From: an uncultured Cetobacterium sp.
GTDB taxonomy: Bacteria; Fusobacteriota; Fusobacteriia; Fusobacteriales; Fusobacteriaceae
Direction of reading: 5' to 3'
Length of the DNA stretch: 64,000 bases
Assembly (NCBI RefSeq): GCF_945952365.1
Contig: NZ_CAMFHX010000008.1
Span: 35,117-99,116 of the forward strand
Part shown: in pieces, positions 36,265 to 46,300 of the stretch
Layout of the letters: each line of letters opens with the position of its first letter
Numbering within the stretch: the stretch's first letter is position 1
Position numbers and translations under genes: made by a program
The notes under the pieces: model-generated
Told to the model about the DNA's origin: nothing
What the model saw: the letters and a program-made list of their open reading frames with translations, nothing else
Database searches by the model: none

Positions 36265-36891
36265 ATGAAAGAAAACTTTTTCAACGATTTTATTGTTAAT
36301 TTCTATGACAAAATTGAAACTGAATTCGAAACATTAATGAAAAAAGAAAAGGTAAAAAAATTGTCTGTTCTAAATTTAGAAGTTGATGCTATTGATTATT
36401 TAGATGGTAGTAAAACTCCAATTATAGAAACTGTAAAAGAGGGAGAACATGGCATTGAAATCTTTTTAAAAAATAAAGAGATGGTTCCTTCTGCATATAG
36501 TATTGAAGATATTTTCCACTCGTTCTCACTAGCTGTATTAGTTGATAGATTGATAAAAAAAGATAAATACGTTAAAGTTTTAGAAGAGTTCTATGTTCAA
36601 GCCGAAGAGCTAGTTAGAGAATACCTTAAAGGTTTAAATGTAAAAACATTAGCTATTACAGATGATGAGTATGAGGTTTTAGCTATATCTAAAGCATCTG
36701 GTGCATATAAAGTTGGTGCTGGAATTGTAAAAGAGATTTTCCTTAATAACGACAGAGTTTTCTTCAATATTGATGGATATGATGATGAAACTATAACTGC
36801 TCACATTGTTGAATGTAACGCTGCTGATTTAGCAATGCTTTTAAACAATATTATGTTTCCTGAAACAATAGTAGAAATAGAAGAGGCATAA
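36265..36891 (+). CDS. Conserved-looking hypothetical protein, 208 residues
   Basis: I do not recognise this protein. It is soluble, acidic and mixed helix/strand, without signal peptide, membrane segment or metal motif. Features are a helical N-terminus (NDFIVNFYDKIETEFETLMKK), a central helical segment (YSIEDIFHSFSLAVLVDRLIKK) and a C-terminal mixed region with NIDGYDDETITAHIVECNAADLAMLL. ATG follows GGTGGTGAT with a TATAAT element about 35 bases upstream. Codon use matches neighbours, so it is a real resident gene. It is monocistronic, convergent with acyP and divergent from the RlmA-like gene, so context gives no function. Confidence 0.75.
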   Translation: MKENFFNDFIVNFYDKIETEFETLMKKEKVKKLSVLNLEVDAIDYLDGSKTPIIETVKEGEHGIEIFLKNKEMVPSAYSIEDIFHSFSLAVLVDRLIKKDKYVKVLEEFYVQAEELVREYLKGLNVKTLAITDDEYEVLAISKASGAYKVGAGIVKEIFLNNDRVFFNIDGYDDETITAHIVECNAADLAMLLNNIMFPETIVEIEEA

Positions 36892-36894
36892 GAA

Positions 36895-36920
36895 AAAAGC
36901 GATAGATATCTATCGCTTTT
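36895..36920. terminator. Bidirectional terminator, 26-bp perfect palindrome
   Basis: AAAAGCGATAGAT and its exact reverse complement back to back. It serves the 208-residue gene (plus) and overlaps the acyP stop codon (minus). Confidence 0.82.
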
Positions 36921-37188
36921 AATATTTAGTTTGAAACTCTTCAAACTTCTCTCTATCTAAAATAGTTTCTTCTATGCTTACAACTTTACTCATTATCGAT
37001 CCTATTTTTAAATATTTTTTAAAGTTTTCAATAATATTCTCTTCACCTTGAGCAAAAACTTCTACATCACCATTAGACAGATTTTTTACAACTCCTTTAA
37101 CTCCTATTCTTTGAGCATTAAGCTGAGTAGTTATTCTATATCCAACACCCTGAACTCTACCTTTTACTATAAAATGATATGTTTTCAT
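36919..37188 (-). CDS. acyP: Acylphosphatase
   Basis: Small hydrolase of acyl phosphates such as acetyl phosphate or carbamoyl phosphate. The 89 residues have the signature VKGRVQGVGYRITTQ near 8-22 with the phosphate-binding Arg, and KNLSNGDVEVFAQG near 36-50 with the catalytic Asn. Full length. ATG follows GAGGAGG. It lies 15 bases after pepT, so the two are probably co-transcribed. Confidence 0.94.
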   Translation of the reverse strand: MKTYHFIVKGRVQGVGYRITTQLNAQRIGVKGVVKNLSNGDVEVFAQGEENIIENFKKYLKIGSIMSKVVSIEETILDREKFEEFQTKY

Positions 37189-37203
37189 TTTCCTCCTCAG
37201 ATA

Positions 37204-38427
37204 CTATCTCGTCATAATTTCTACAATTTTTAAAATTACTTGAACTGATTTTTCCATTGATTGGAATGAAATAAATTCAAATTTACCGTGGAAGTTATGT
37301 CCACCAGTAAATATGTTTGGACAAGGTAATCCTTTAAATGATAATCTAGCTCCATCAGTTCCACCTCTAATTGGTTTTATGATTGGCTTTACTCCAACTT
37401 CTAACATAGCTTCTTTTGCTAAATCCACAATATGATAAACAGGTTCTATCATCTCTCTCATATTGTAATAGCTATCTGTCATTGTTAAGATAATCTCAGC
37501 ATCAGAATATTTTCCTGCTAAATACTTTACTGCACTCTCTATCAAACTCTTTTTCTCTAAGAACTTCTCTTTTGAATGGTCTCTTACTATATAATCTATC
37601 TCTGTTAACTCTACGCTACCTTTAAAGTTTGTCAATAAAAAGAATCCTTCATACCCTTCTGTATACTCTGGTCTTTCATTAGCAGGAAGCATTGCATTTA
37701 ACTCCATAGCTAATAGCATCGAGTTTATCATTTTATTTTTTGAAGCTCCCGGATGAATATCTCTTCCTTTTATAACTATATTTGCTGAAGCAGCATTGAA
37801 GTTTTCAAACTCTAACTCTCCAATCTCTCCTCCATCAATTGTATATGCAAACTTAGCATTAAATTTTTCTACATCAAATAGATTTGCTCCTCTTCCAATC
37901 TCTTCGTCAGGAGTTATACCTATTTTAATCTCTCCATGTTCAATCTCTGGATTATCTTTTAAGAATTTTAAAGCTGTCATAATCTCAACAATTCCAGCTT
38001 TATCGTCTGCTCCTAAAAGAGTCGTTCCATCTGTTACAATTAAAGTTTGATTCATATATTTTTTTAACTCTGGGAAATCTTTAGTTTGCATAACAATATC
38101 TAAATCCTTATTTAAAACTATATTTTCTCCATCATATTTTTCTATTATTCTTGGTTTAACATCTGTTCCATTAAACGACGGTGCTGTATCCATATGTGCT
38201 ATGAATCCAATCGTTGGAATATCTTTTTTTGAATTTGATGGTAGCGTCCCCATAATATACCCATTTTCATCTAATGATATATCTACTAAACCAATCTCTT
38301 CTAAATCTTTAACTATAACTTTAGCTAAGTTCCACTGAATCTCTGTGCTCGGACATGTTTTACTCTTAGCATCTGCTGTAGTATCAATCTGTACGTATTG
38401 TAAAAACTTTTCTAATAAAAAACTCAT
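37204..38427 (-). CDS. pepT: Peptidase T (tripeptidase)
   Basis: Zinc aminopeptidase of the M20 family that removes the N-terminal residue of tripeptides. 407 residues. Motifs: FIAHMDTAPSFNG near 71-83 with the first metal His and catalytic Asp, GADDKAGIVEIM near 133-144 with the bridging Asp, TPDEEIGRGA near 168-177 with the general base and metal Glu, and GGTDGARLSFKGLPCPNIFTGG near the C-terminus. The frame extends to 38460, but GGGAGGAA directly precedes the ATG at 38427. No secretion signal. Followed by acyP. Confidence 0.96.
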   Translation of the reverse strand: MSFLLEKFLQYVQIDTTADAKSKTCPSTEIQWNLAKVIVKDLEEIGLVDISLDENGYIMGTLPSNSKKDIPTIGFIAHMDTAPSFNGTDVKPRIIEKYDGENIVLNKDLDIVMQTKDFPELKKYMNQTLIVTDGTTLLGADDKAGIVEIMTALKFLKDNPEIEHGEIKIGITPDEEIGRGANLFDVEKFNAKFAYTIDGGEIGELEFENFNAASANIVIKGRDIHPGASKNKMINSMLLAMELNAMLPANERPEYTEGYEGFFLLTNFKGSVELTEIDYIVRDHSKEKFLEKKSLIESAVKYLAGKYSDAEIILTMTDSYYNMREMIEPVYHIVDLAKEAMLEVGVKPIIKPIRGGTDGARLSFKGLPCPNIFTGGHNFHGKFEFISFQSMEKSVQVILKIVEIMTR

Positions 38428-38571
38428 CTTTCCTCCCGAAACCTCTTTATTGTTTAACACATATATAAATTAACATAATTTGTCCAAAAAAAATAGTCTC
38501 TTTTGCAAAAATATCAAAAATATGTTACCATCTTAGGATATAAAAATAAAATTTGTGAGGTAGAATTAAAG

Positions 38572-39267
38572 TTGAAATTAAGATTAGAGAAATATTTAGT
38601 TGAATGCGGTGTAGCTAGTAGAAGAAAAATAAAAAAAGCTATTGCAGAAGGCAGAGCTACTGTAAATGGATTAGTTGAAGTTAATGATGCTACTGAAGTA
38701 GAATGGGGAGTAGACGTTATAACTTTTGATGGAATAGTTCCTCAAAAAAAAGAAATGAAATATTATATTCTTTATAAAGTAGCTGGTTATATAACTGCTA
38801 TGGAAGATATGCACAATAGAGCTATCGTTGCTGAGCTTTTACCTGACTTTGTAGACAAAAAATCTGTTTCTCCTGTCGGAAGACTCGATAAAGATACAGA
38901 AGGTCTACTTCTTTTTACAAGTGACGGAGATTTAAGTTATACTATGACTCATCCAGATAAAAAAATGGAAAAAACATACTATGTTGAACTAGATAGAGAG
39001 ATTTCTGAAGAGGCTATTTCTGCCCTTGAATCTGGAGTGAAATTTGATACTGATTATATATCTCTTCCCAGTAAAGTTGAATATCTAACTCCTAAAAGTA
39101 TTCATTTGACAATTACAGAAGGAAAGTACCGTCAAGTTAAAAAGATGCTTAAAGCTGTTAAAAATAAAGTTACTTATTTAAAAAGAGTTCAGTTTGGAAA
39201 TCTAACTTTAGATGGAATGAAACCTGGAGAGATAAGAGAAATCTCTAGAGATGATATCCATATTTAA
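38572..39267 (+). CDS. Pseudouridine synthase, RsuA/RluB/RluE family
   Basis: Isomerises a uridine in ribosomal RNA. About 231 residues: an N-terminal S4 RNA-binding domain (KLRLEKYLVECGVASRRK onward, about 1-60), then the catalytic domain with the RsuA-family motif GRLDKDTEGLLLFTSDG near 105-121, which holds the catalytic Asp, and the conserved ITEGKYRQVKKML stretch near 180. The specific rRNA site cannot be told. The TTG at 38572 is used because GTGAGG precedes it and the product then starts as the family does; a longer frame starts with a TTG at 38503 that overlaps a likely -35 (TTGCAA). Ends in a strong terminator. Confidence 0.9.
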   Translation: MKLRLEKYLVECGVASRRKIKKAIAEGRATVNGLVEVNDATEVEWGVDVITFDGIVPQKKEMKYYILYKVAGYITAMEDMHNRAIVAELLPDFVDKKSVSPVGRLDKDTEGLLLFTSDGDLSYTMTHPDKKMEKTYYVELDREISEEAISALESGVKFDTDYISLPSKVEYLTPKSIHLTITEGKYRQVKKMLKAVKNKVTYLKRVQFGNLTLDGMKPGEIREISRDDIHI

Positions 39268-39279
39268 AAATATTTAAAC

Positions 39280-39312
39280 AAAAAATGCTGGAAAAAATTT
39301 CCAGCATTTTTT
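39280..39312. terminator. Bidirectional terminator
   Basis: 15-bp stem AAAAAATGCTGGAAA/TTTCCAGCATTTTTT with a 3-nt loop between the pseudouridine synthase (plus) and the GntP permease (minus). Confidence 0.9.
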
Positions 39313-39317
39313 ATTTT

Positions 39318-40562
39318 CTATCCTATCATTAAGTATGTTAAGAATGAAGATAGAGCTAAAACAAATCCAATTGCAGATTCGTAAGGAATTAACTTCAGTC
39401 TCTCTTCTAAATTCATATTACTTGCTCCACCTGTACTGTGGAAAAATGATCCGTGTGGTAGATGATCTAAAACTGTAGCTCCTGAATTTACCATCGCCGC
39501 TCCCCAAACTGCACTAACTCCCGCTGCTAAAATAGCACCTGAGAAAGTTGCTGAAGCTATTGTAGCTCCTGCTGTTGTTGAAGCTGTCGCTCCAGACATT
39601 AAAGCTCCTGCTATCGGTGCAATTAATCTATCACTTATACTTGCTTTTTCTAAAAGTGATAATATAACATCTTTTAAAGTTGAATTTTTAATTATTCCAG
39701 CTACAGTTCCTGTTCCAACCAAAAGAATTGCAACTCCAGACATTTTTTGAAGTCCATACTCCATAGATTCCTTTAATTTCCCTGTTTTTCCCATGAAAAC
39801 TATTCCAACTAAACCACCTAGTGGTAAAGCTATAAGTGGATCTACATTTATTCCTACTGCTGGTCTTAAAGCTAATAGGGCTATCGTTACAAGAGGACCT
39901 ACTATACTTCCAAAGAAAGATGGCAGCTCTCCTTTTTCTTCAACATTTTCTATCTCAAGAACTTTTTCACCTTTTTCAACTAATAAGTTTGCTATTAAAA
40001 TTGTCGCAATTAATCCTATGAAAGCTGGTATTATATTTACCCACATAACTGATGAAAGTGACGCTCCAAAGTTTTCAGCAGACGCTATTGTATTTGGATT
40101 TGGAGAGATAATATTTCCACACTTTCCTCCACCTATCATTGCTAATAACATCGCCATTTTTGACATTTTCAATCTTCTCGCTATTGCCAAAGCTATAGGT
40201 GATACTGTTATCACTGCAACATCAATAAATACTCCTATCGATGTTAGAATAAGAGCTGATAAAGCCAATGCTAAAATAGCTCTTTTTTCACCTAATGTAT
40301 CAACTATTGTTTCTGCTATTTTTGTGGCTGCTTCTGTTTTTATAAGTATTCCTGCAAGGATACCCGCTGTTAAAATTCTAAGTATAGCTGGAGTAACATC
40401 CTTCACTCCACTTATCATCAAGTTAACTGTTTCTGGAAGTGAAACTCCTCCTGCTAATCCCCCTATAACGGCTCCCAATATTAAGCTATATGCTGGATTA
40501 GCCTTTCTTATAATTAAAATTATTGCAATTATTAATCCCAATACTGCTCCAAATGCTGTCAT
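39318..40562 (-). CDS. GntP-family permease (gluconate/organic acid:H+ symporter)
   Basis: 414-residue membrane transporter with about 12 hydrophobic segments. Family features: a Gly-rich N-terminus (GAVLGLIIAIILIIRKANPAYSLILGA), GGGKCGNIISPNPNTIAS near 140-157, and a C-terminal GATVLDHLPHGSFFHSTGG stretch near 370-388. Members carry gluconate, glycerate, D-serine or similar acids; no catabolic gene is adjacent to indicate the substrate. ATG follows AGGAGGG. It lies after a 50-base gap from the radical SAM gene, so they may share a transcript. Confidence 0.85.
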   Translation of the reverse strand: MTAFGAVLGLIIAIILIIRKANPAYSLILGAVIGGLAGGVSLPETVNLMISGVKDVTPAILRILTAGILAGILIKTEAATKIAETIVDTLGEKRAILALALSALILTSIGVFIDVAVITVSPIALAIARRLKMSKMAMLLAMIGGGKCGNIISPNPNTIASAENFGASLSSVMWVNIIPAFIGLIATILIANLLVEKGEKVLEIENVEEKGELPSFFGSIVGPLVTIALLALRPAVGINVDPLIALPLGGLVGIVFMGKTGKLKESMEYGLQKMSGVAILLVGTGTVAGIIKNSTLKDVILSLLEKASISDRLIAPIAGALMSGATASTTAGATIASATFSGAILAAGVSAVWGAAMVNSGATVLDHLPHGSFFHSTGGASNMNLEERLKLIPYESAIGFVLALSSFLTYLMIG

Positions 40563-40611
40563 TTTTGCCCTCCTAAAATTAAATTTTTCGTGTGTATTTT
40601 ACTCTTTTCAT

Positions 40612-41316
40612 TTACTGCTCAAAAACTCCAAGATCTTTATTGTCTATCAGCAACTCAACTCTTGGATCATCTTGTAGATGAGCATACTTTTGAATAAACC
40701 ATCTCACTAGCTCTTCATCTCTTTCTACTACAGTTCCATTATTTATAAATATATTTATTGTTATACTCTTAAAATATTTCAATCCCAACTCGATATCTCT
40801 ATCTATCATCTCTTTAGTTTGTCCTTTAACACAGATTAGAAGACAAACAGAGTATAATTTTTGGCTTAAATCCTCTATCTCAACAGTTCCAACTTTGAAA
40901 TTTTTTCCGTAAGAGTGTATTCTAAAATCATTATCAAATGTTTCCATTCCCATTCTAAATCTTATATCTATTCCCTTGAAGAACTCTTTTATCTCATTCA
41001 ATCTATTTTTATATCCATAATAGATTTCAAAGTAAAGCAGTTTTATATTTTTTGCTAAAACAACCTCTCTTATTTTTTCTAAAGTTGATTCAGGCAGTTC
41101 AAATACAGATCCAGAGTTGATAACCTCTAACGCTCCAAACTCACCTGTTACCTCTTCTAAAGTTTCTATATTCACCTTTTGAATCTCATCTAAATCTGTT
41201 GAGTTATCCTCTATATAATTACAAAACTTACACTTCCCATATTTACAAGGTAATCCTTTTAATAAAACAATCTCTCTTTTATTTTTATTTTCAATTTTAC
41301 TATATCTAATTCCCAT
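40612..41316 (-). CDS. Small radical SAM-like Fe-S protein with CX4CX2C motif
   Basis: 234 residues. A cysteine cluster LPCKYGKCKFCNY near 19-31 spaced CX4CX2C fits a 4Fe-4S site of the radical SAM type, which is more often CX3CX2C. The following segments look like a partial TIM barrel: INSGSVFELPESTLEKI, LLYFEIYYGYKNRL with RFRMGMETFDND, and a later strand ITINIFINNGTVVERD. The GMET segment near 138-141 is common in Elp3/MiaB-like radical SAM proteins. The domain is short and has no visible accessory domain. Function not assigned; tRNA or cofactor modification is possible. ATG follows GGAGATAG. It lies after the thrS terminator. Confidence 0.65.
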   Translation of the reverse strand: MGIRYSKIENKNKREIVLLKGLPCKYGKCKFCNYIEDNSTDLDEIQKVNIETLEEVTGEFGALEVINSGSVFELPESTLEKIREVVLAKNIKLLYFEIYYGYKNRLNEIKEFFKGIDIRFRMGMETFDNDFRIHSYGKNFKVGTVEIEDLSQKLYSVCLLICVKGQTKEMIDRDIELGLKYFKSITINIFINNGTVVERDEELVRWFIQKYAHLQDDPRVELLIDNKDLGVFEQ

Positions 41317-41345
41317 TTCTCTATCTCCTATATATTTTTAAGTGG

Positions 41346-41372
41346 AAAAAGAGCAGGAAAAAATTCCTGCTC
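41346..41372 (-). terminator. thrS terminator
   Basis: GAGCAGGAA/TTCCTGCTC 9-bp stem with AAAA loop, followed on the minus strand by five T. Confidence 0.88.
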
Positions 41373-41381
41373 ATAATTTAA

Positions 41382-43295
41382 TTAGTTATTAAATTTTGGT
41401 GCTGCTTCCTCTTTTATCATCTCTACGAAGCTTTCTAATGACATTGATTCTTGGTTTTGAGAACCAAATCTTCTAATGTTCACTTCTCTATTTTCAACTT
41501 CATTTTTACCAATAATTAATTGTACAGGTACTTTATATTTTCCGTTAGCTTCTCTAATTTTGTATCCGATAGATTCAGCTCTTGTATCTATTTCAACTCT
41601 GATTCCTTCAGACTTTAATATAGATACTAACTCTTTTGCATAAGGTACAACATCATCATTTATTGTTAATACCTTAACTTGACATGGTGCTAACCAAGTT
41701 GGGAATGCTCCTGCATAGTGCTCTATTAATATTCCCATGAATCTTTCTAATGAACCATAAACAACTCTATGGATCATTACTGGTCTATGCTTCTCTCCAT
41801 CCTCTCCTACATAAGAGATATCAAATCTCTCTGGTAAGTTGAAGTCTAATTGGATAGTTCCACATTGCCAAGTTCTTCCGATAGCATCCTTTATCTTGAA
41901 GTCTAGTTTTGGACCATAGAATGCTCCATCCCCTGGATTTAATTTGTAATCTCTTCCTAACTTCTTTAAAGCTCCCTCTAAAGCTGATTCAGCTTTATCC
42001 CAAATCTCTTGAGATCCGATAGCTTTTTCTGGTCTTGTAGATAACTCGATTGCATATTCGAATCCGAATAATCCTCTGTAGAATTTATCTATTAAGTTTA
42101 CTACTCCAATTATTTCATCTTCGATTTGCTCTGGAGTCATAAAGATATGAGCATCATCTTGAGTGAAGTTTCTTACTCTCATTAATCCATGAAGTGCTCC
42201 TGAGAACTCATGTCTATGAACAATTCCTAACTCTCCAGCTCTGATTGGTAAATCTTTATATGAATGCATTCCGTGCTTATATACTAAAACTCCACCTGGA
42301 CAGTTCATAGGTTTTATAGCGAATTCAGTCTCATCAATTTCTGATGTATACATATTCTCTCTATAGTTCATCCAGTGTCCTGAAGTTTCCCATAACTCTT
42401 TGTTTAACATGATAGGAGTTTGGATCATTTCATATCCAGCTTTTTCATGCTCTCTTCTCCATAAATCTGTTAATACATTTCTCATTTTCATACCGTTTGG
42501 TAAGAAGAATGGGAATCCTGGTCCAAAGTCACTTGTAAAGAATAACTCTAACTCTTTACCTAATCTTCTATGATCTCTTTTTTCAGCTTCCTCTAAGAAC
42601 TTTAAGTGAGCTTTTAATGCATGCTCAGTTGAGAATGCAAATCCGTAGATTCTTTGTAACATCTTGTTATTAGAATCTCCTCTCCAGTAAGCTCCAGCTA
42701 CTGACTTTAATTTGAAAGCTTTTAAGTAAGATGTAGATGGAACGTGTGGTCCTCTACATAAATCGATAAAATCTCCTTGCTTATAGAATGTTAACATTTC
42801 GTTAGCTGGAATACTCTCGATTATCTCAACTTTATAGTTTTCTCCAAGGTTTTTGAAGTGCTCAATAGCCTCTTCTCTAACCATTTCGATTCTTTCAACT
42901 TTTATATTTTCTTTTACTATTTTTTTCATTTCAGCTTCGATTTTTTCTAAATCTTCATCTGTAAATTGGTTTTCAGGATCAAAGTCATAGTAGAATCCAT
43001 TTTCAATTGATGGTCCTATCGCAACTTTTGTTCCAGGGAATAATCTTATAACTGCTTGTGCTAATAAGTGAGCAGTTGAATGCTTTATGATCTCTTCTCC
43101 ATCCTCTGTTTCTGGAGTTATGATTTCAATATTAGCATCTCTGTCTAATACGTAGCTCATATCTACTTCTTTCCCATCTACTTTTGCTCCAATAGCTTTT
43201 TTAGCTAAAGAGTTACTGATTGACTTTGCAATCTCAAACATATTTACACTGTTTTCAAACTCTTTTATATCTCCACTTGGTAATATTACTCTCAT
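41382..43295 (-). CDS. thrS: Threonyl-tRNA synthetase
   Basis: Charges tRNA-Thr. 637 residues in the full bacterial layout. The TGS domain (about 1-60) leads into the N2 editing domain with HSTAHLLAQAVIRLFPG near 72-88 and its HxxxH zinc-type His pair. The class II core has FAIKPMNCPGGVLVYK near 330, motif 2 RAGELGIVHRHEFSGALHG near 355-373 and the zinc ligands Cys, His and His. An anticodon-binding domain is at the C-terminus. ATG follows AAAGGAG. It starts 33 bases after lptD with no terminator visible between, so lptD-thrS may be one transcript. Confidence 0.97.
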   Translation of the reverse strand: MRVILPSGDIKEFENSVNMFEIAKSISNSLAKKAIGAKVDGKEVDMSYVLDRDANIEIITPETEDGEEIIKHSTAHLLAQAVIRLFPGTKVAIGPSIENGFYYDFDPENQFTDEDLEKIEAEMKKIVKENIKVERIEMVREEAIEHFKNLGENYKVEIIESIPANEMLTFYKQGDFIDLCRGPHVPSTSYLKAFKLKSVAGAYWRGDSNNKMLQRIYGFAFSTEHALKAHLKFLEEAEKRDHRRLGKELELFFTSDFGPGFPFFLPNGMKMRNVLTDLWRREHEKAGYEMIQTPIMLNKELWETSGHWMNYRENMYTSEIDETEFAIKPMNCPGGVLVYKHGMHSYKDLPIRAGELGIVHRHEFSGALHGLMRVRNFTQDDAHIFMTPEQIEDEIIGVVNLIDKFYRGLFGFEYAIELSTRPEKAIGSQEIWDKAESALEGALKKLGRDYKLNPGDGAFYGPKLDFKIKDAIGRTWQCGTIQLDFNLPERFDISYVGEDGEKHRPVMIHRVVYGSLERFMGILIEHYAGAFPTWLAPCQVKVLTINDDVVPYAKELVSILKSEGIRVEIDTRAESIGYKIREANGKYKVPVQLIIGKNEVENREVNIRRFGSQNQESMSLESFVEMIKEEAAPKFNN

Positions 43296-43328
43296 GTTTT
43301 TTCTCCTTTTCTATAAATATAAAATATT

Positions 43329-46300
43329 TTAATCCTCTAAATCATCTATTTTGATTCCATCAAATAGATATGTATCAGGGGATGTCTTTTTGTTTTTATC
43401 TGTTGTTGCTCCTAATCCAAAGATATTTGAATCTGGGAATGTTAACAATCTAAATTGAATTGCCATACTCCACTCATAGTCTTTAGTTCTATATGAATAA
43501 TCTCTTTCGTAAGCAACTGCCCACTCGTAGTATCCAAACTCTTTTCCTAGCTCTACTCCAAATCCATCAAATGTACTTCTTGAATTTTCTCCTGAAACTC
43601 CATCTAACTGATCATAGAATTTAACGTAAGCTTTTGTTCTCCAACCTTCACTTGGCTTTCCAACTTTCGCATGTAAACTAAACTCATGCTCTCTTTCTGT
43701 ATCTTTCCATCCAGCTTGTGTTATATCAGCTGCATAAGGTGATGTATAGTTAGATTTTTGGTTATATATATATCCAACTCCTATTCTATTATACGAATAG
43801 AACAATCTTCCTTCTAACTCTTCTAAAGATTTTAAGTAATCTCCAGTTTCCTCGTATCTTTTATCATTTCTTTGCATCATAAGAGATGTATGGAATCCTC
43901 TTTTGTAATCTCCAAAGTAAGTTCTGTCATCCACAATTCTATTTAAATTAAATGTTCTAACTCTAGAGTTTTCTCTATCTTCTAAAACTTGTCTAATTCT
44001 ATCTATCTCAACTTGTGATAGTTGATCTGGTGTCTTTTTATATTCTGAAGCTGCGTATGAAACTAGCTCTGCATCTGTAAATCTCTTATCCTTATAAGTG
44101 TAAGCTAAATAAACTACATCTGAGTTATAGTTTGATAATGAACTGTTCCAAGCTCCTGCATTTTTGTAATCTTCATAACTAGCTTTATAAAGATGCTCTA
44201 CATCTCCACCAACTAAGTATGATGCTGAGTAAGTTTTATTCTTAGTGTTGATTACTTTCGCATTCTCTTCATCTCTTTCATCTTTTCCTTCAATATACTC
44301 TAAGTTTAACTTATTTTTACCAAAATCATAAGTGTATCCATAGACATCTTCTCTAATTCTTTCTTCAGCGTCACTTATACCTTCTATATTCCAGATACTA
44401 GAGTCTATTCTACGATTTTTATAGTAGAAATAGTTATTCGAATATCTGTAGTTAGCACCATAATTTTCAAATGTTAAATCGTTATGGTTCTCTTTTTCTG
44501 TGTTGTAATCTGTAAATCTTTTATCTATTCCATAATCTAAACCAAAACTATTTTCATCATCGATTAAGAACTCTAACTTTTGATTTAAGATTTCACCTTT
44601 TTTATTGTCATTACTTGCTCTTCTAACATCCTTATAATCAACTGTATAGATAGTTTGAGTGTTTCCTAAATCGAATGTTAAAGTATCTGATACTTCATTT
44701 ACATTCTCTTTATGGAACATTCTTCTATCGCTAGTCATCTTAGAGTCAGAATCGTAAGAGTAATCTTGATACATATACGTCAATCTATTGTTTAAAGCTA
44801 AATCTGTAGTTCTATCTCTGTTATCACTATTATCAAACATCGTCACATCATGAGCAAATCCAGCTCTAACTCTAGTTGATTTATCCTCTGTTGATAACTC
44901 TTTTGACTTTTCATTATCATAGCCTTTATCATACTGATCAAATCTAAGGTTTCCGTATAACTCTAAATCTCCTAAAGCACCTAAAGAAAGTTTTTCATTA
45001 GATAATCCAACTTCATAGAAATCTGATTCATTTACATAAACTCTATACGCTTCTCTACCCCAAGGAGTATCAAAATCAGAGTATGTATAAATTCCCTCTC
45101 TATCCCAAATCTCCTCTTTAGTGTTACCACCAGCTATAGTAAATTTATAGTTGTCATACATAAAGTCTATATAACCTCTATTTTCTGTAGTTTTATTATA
45201 GATTATATTCTCATATCTGTTGTATTGAGTATCTCTAAAGTTAGTTGTTTTTCCTAACTTCCCTTCAGTAAGAGCACTTTTTCTAAACGGATCACTTTGA
45301 AGGTTTAGCTTATGTTCAAACTCACTGTAGTCATATCCAACTTTATAGAAGATATCTTTATATAGGTGATACTCTCCTAATGAAGTTTTTAAATCTTTAC
45401 TGTCATAGATATCATATTGTGAAACTGTCCAAGGAGTATAATCAAACTCGATTCCATAGAAACCTTTTCTATTTAATTTACTGAAGTTAGGGTCTCTTTC
45501 CCAAGAGTTTAACTCTCTGAACTTATCCCCAGATTTATCATCATAAGATATAAAAATATTATTCTCTTTGTCGTTAAAATTAAATCCAAAGTTTTCAGCT
45601 CTCGATTGTAAATCTTTTTTAGTCGATCCAGGGTCCATATCATAAAGGTAGTTATAGTAAGCACCCATCGAATATCTCTCATTTTCTTTTTGAATTGAGA
45701 TATCACTCGTTAGATCGTAATCTGCTGATGCTCCATAATCCATATCATCTAATTGCTCTGCAACAATAACACCGTAAGCTTTTTTATCTGATACTAAATT
45801 TACCTTCGCCTTTAAAGTTATATCATTGTTACTTCCTAAATTTGTTAGCTCTGTATCTAAGTTATAGAATCCTAAACTGCCACCTTTATCAGGTACACCA
45901 TCTATATATTTCCAACCATTATTACTATTTTCTTTTCCACGGAAGTAGTTATCTATTCCATCATCCATAGTTGAAATCATATTATACGTTGAATTTTGGT
46001 AGTTAAGATTTAAGTATCCATTTTCACCTGAATAGTTATGTGTATAGTTTACATCCCATCTATTAAAGTTTCTTTCAACTTCATCTTCATCAGCTTTTTT
46101 ATCTATAAGCCAATCATTTATATTTAACTGTCCACTTCCATAGCTACCTAGGTCATACCAGTTTTCCATTCTTCCAATTAAAAGACCTATTCTATCTCCA
46201 AATTTTGGTGAAATTCCACCTTTAAATTTGCTATCTTTATCTCCCCAAAGAACTCCAGATGTTATATACCAACCATAATCATCATCTGAACCCCAACTTG

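Noticed and set aside
39793..40677. Long plus-strand open frame of 294 codons opposite the GntP permease gene
   Set aside because: It lies wholly antisense to a clear membrane transporter gene, has no binding site, and its composition is what the reverse complement of hydrophobic codons gives.
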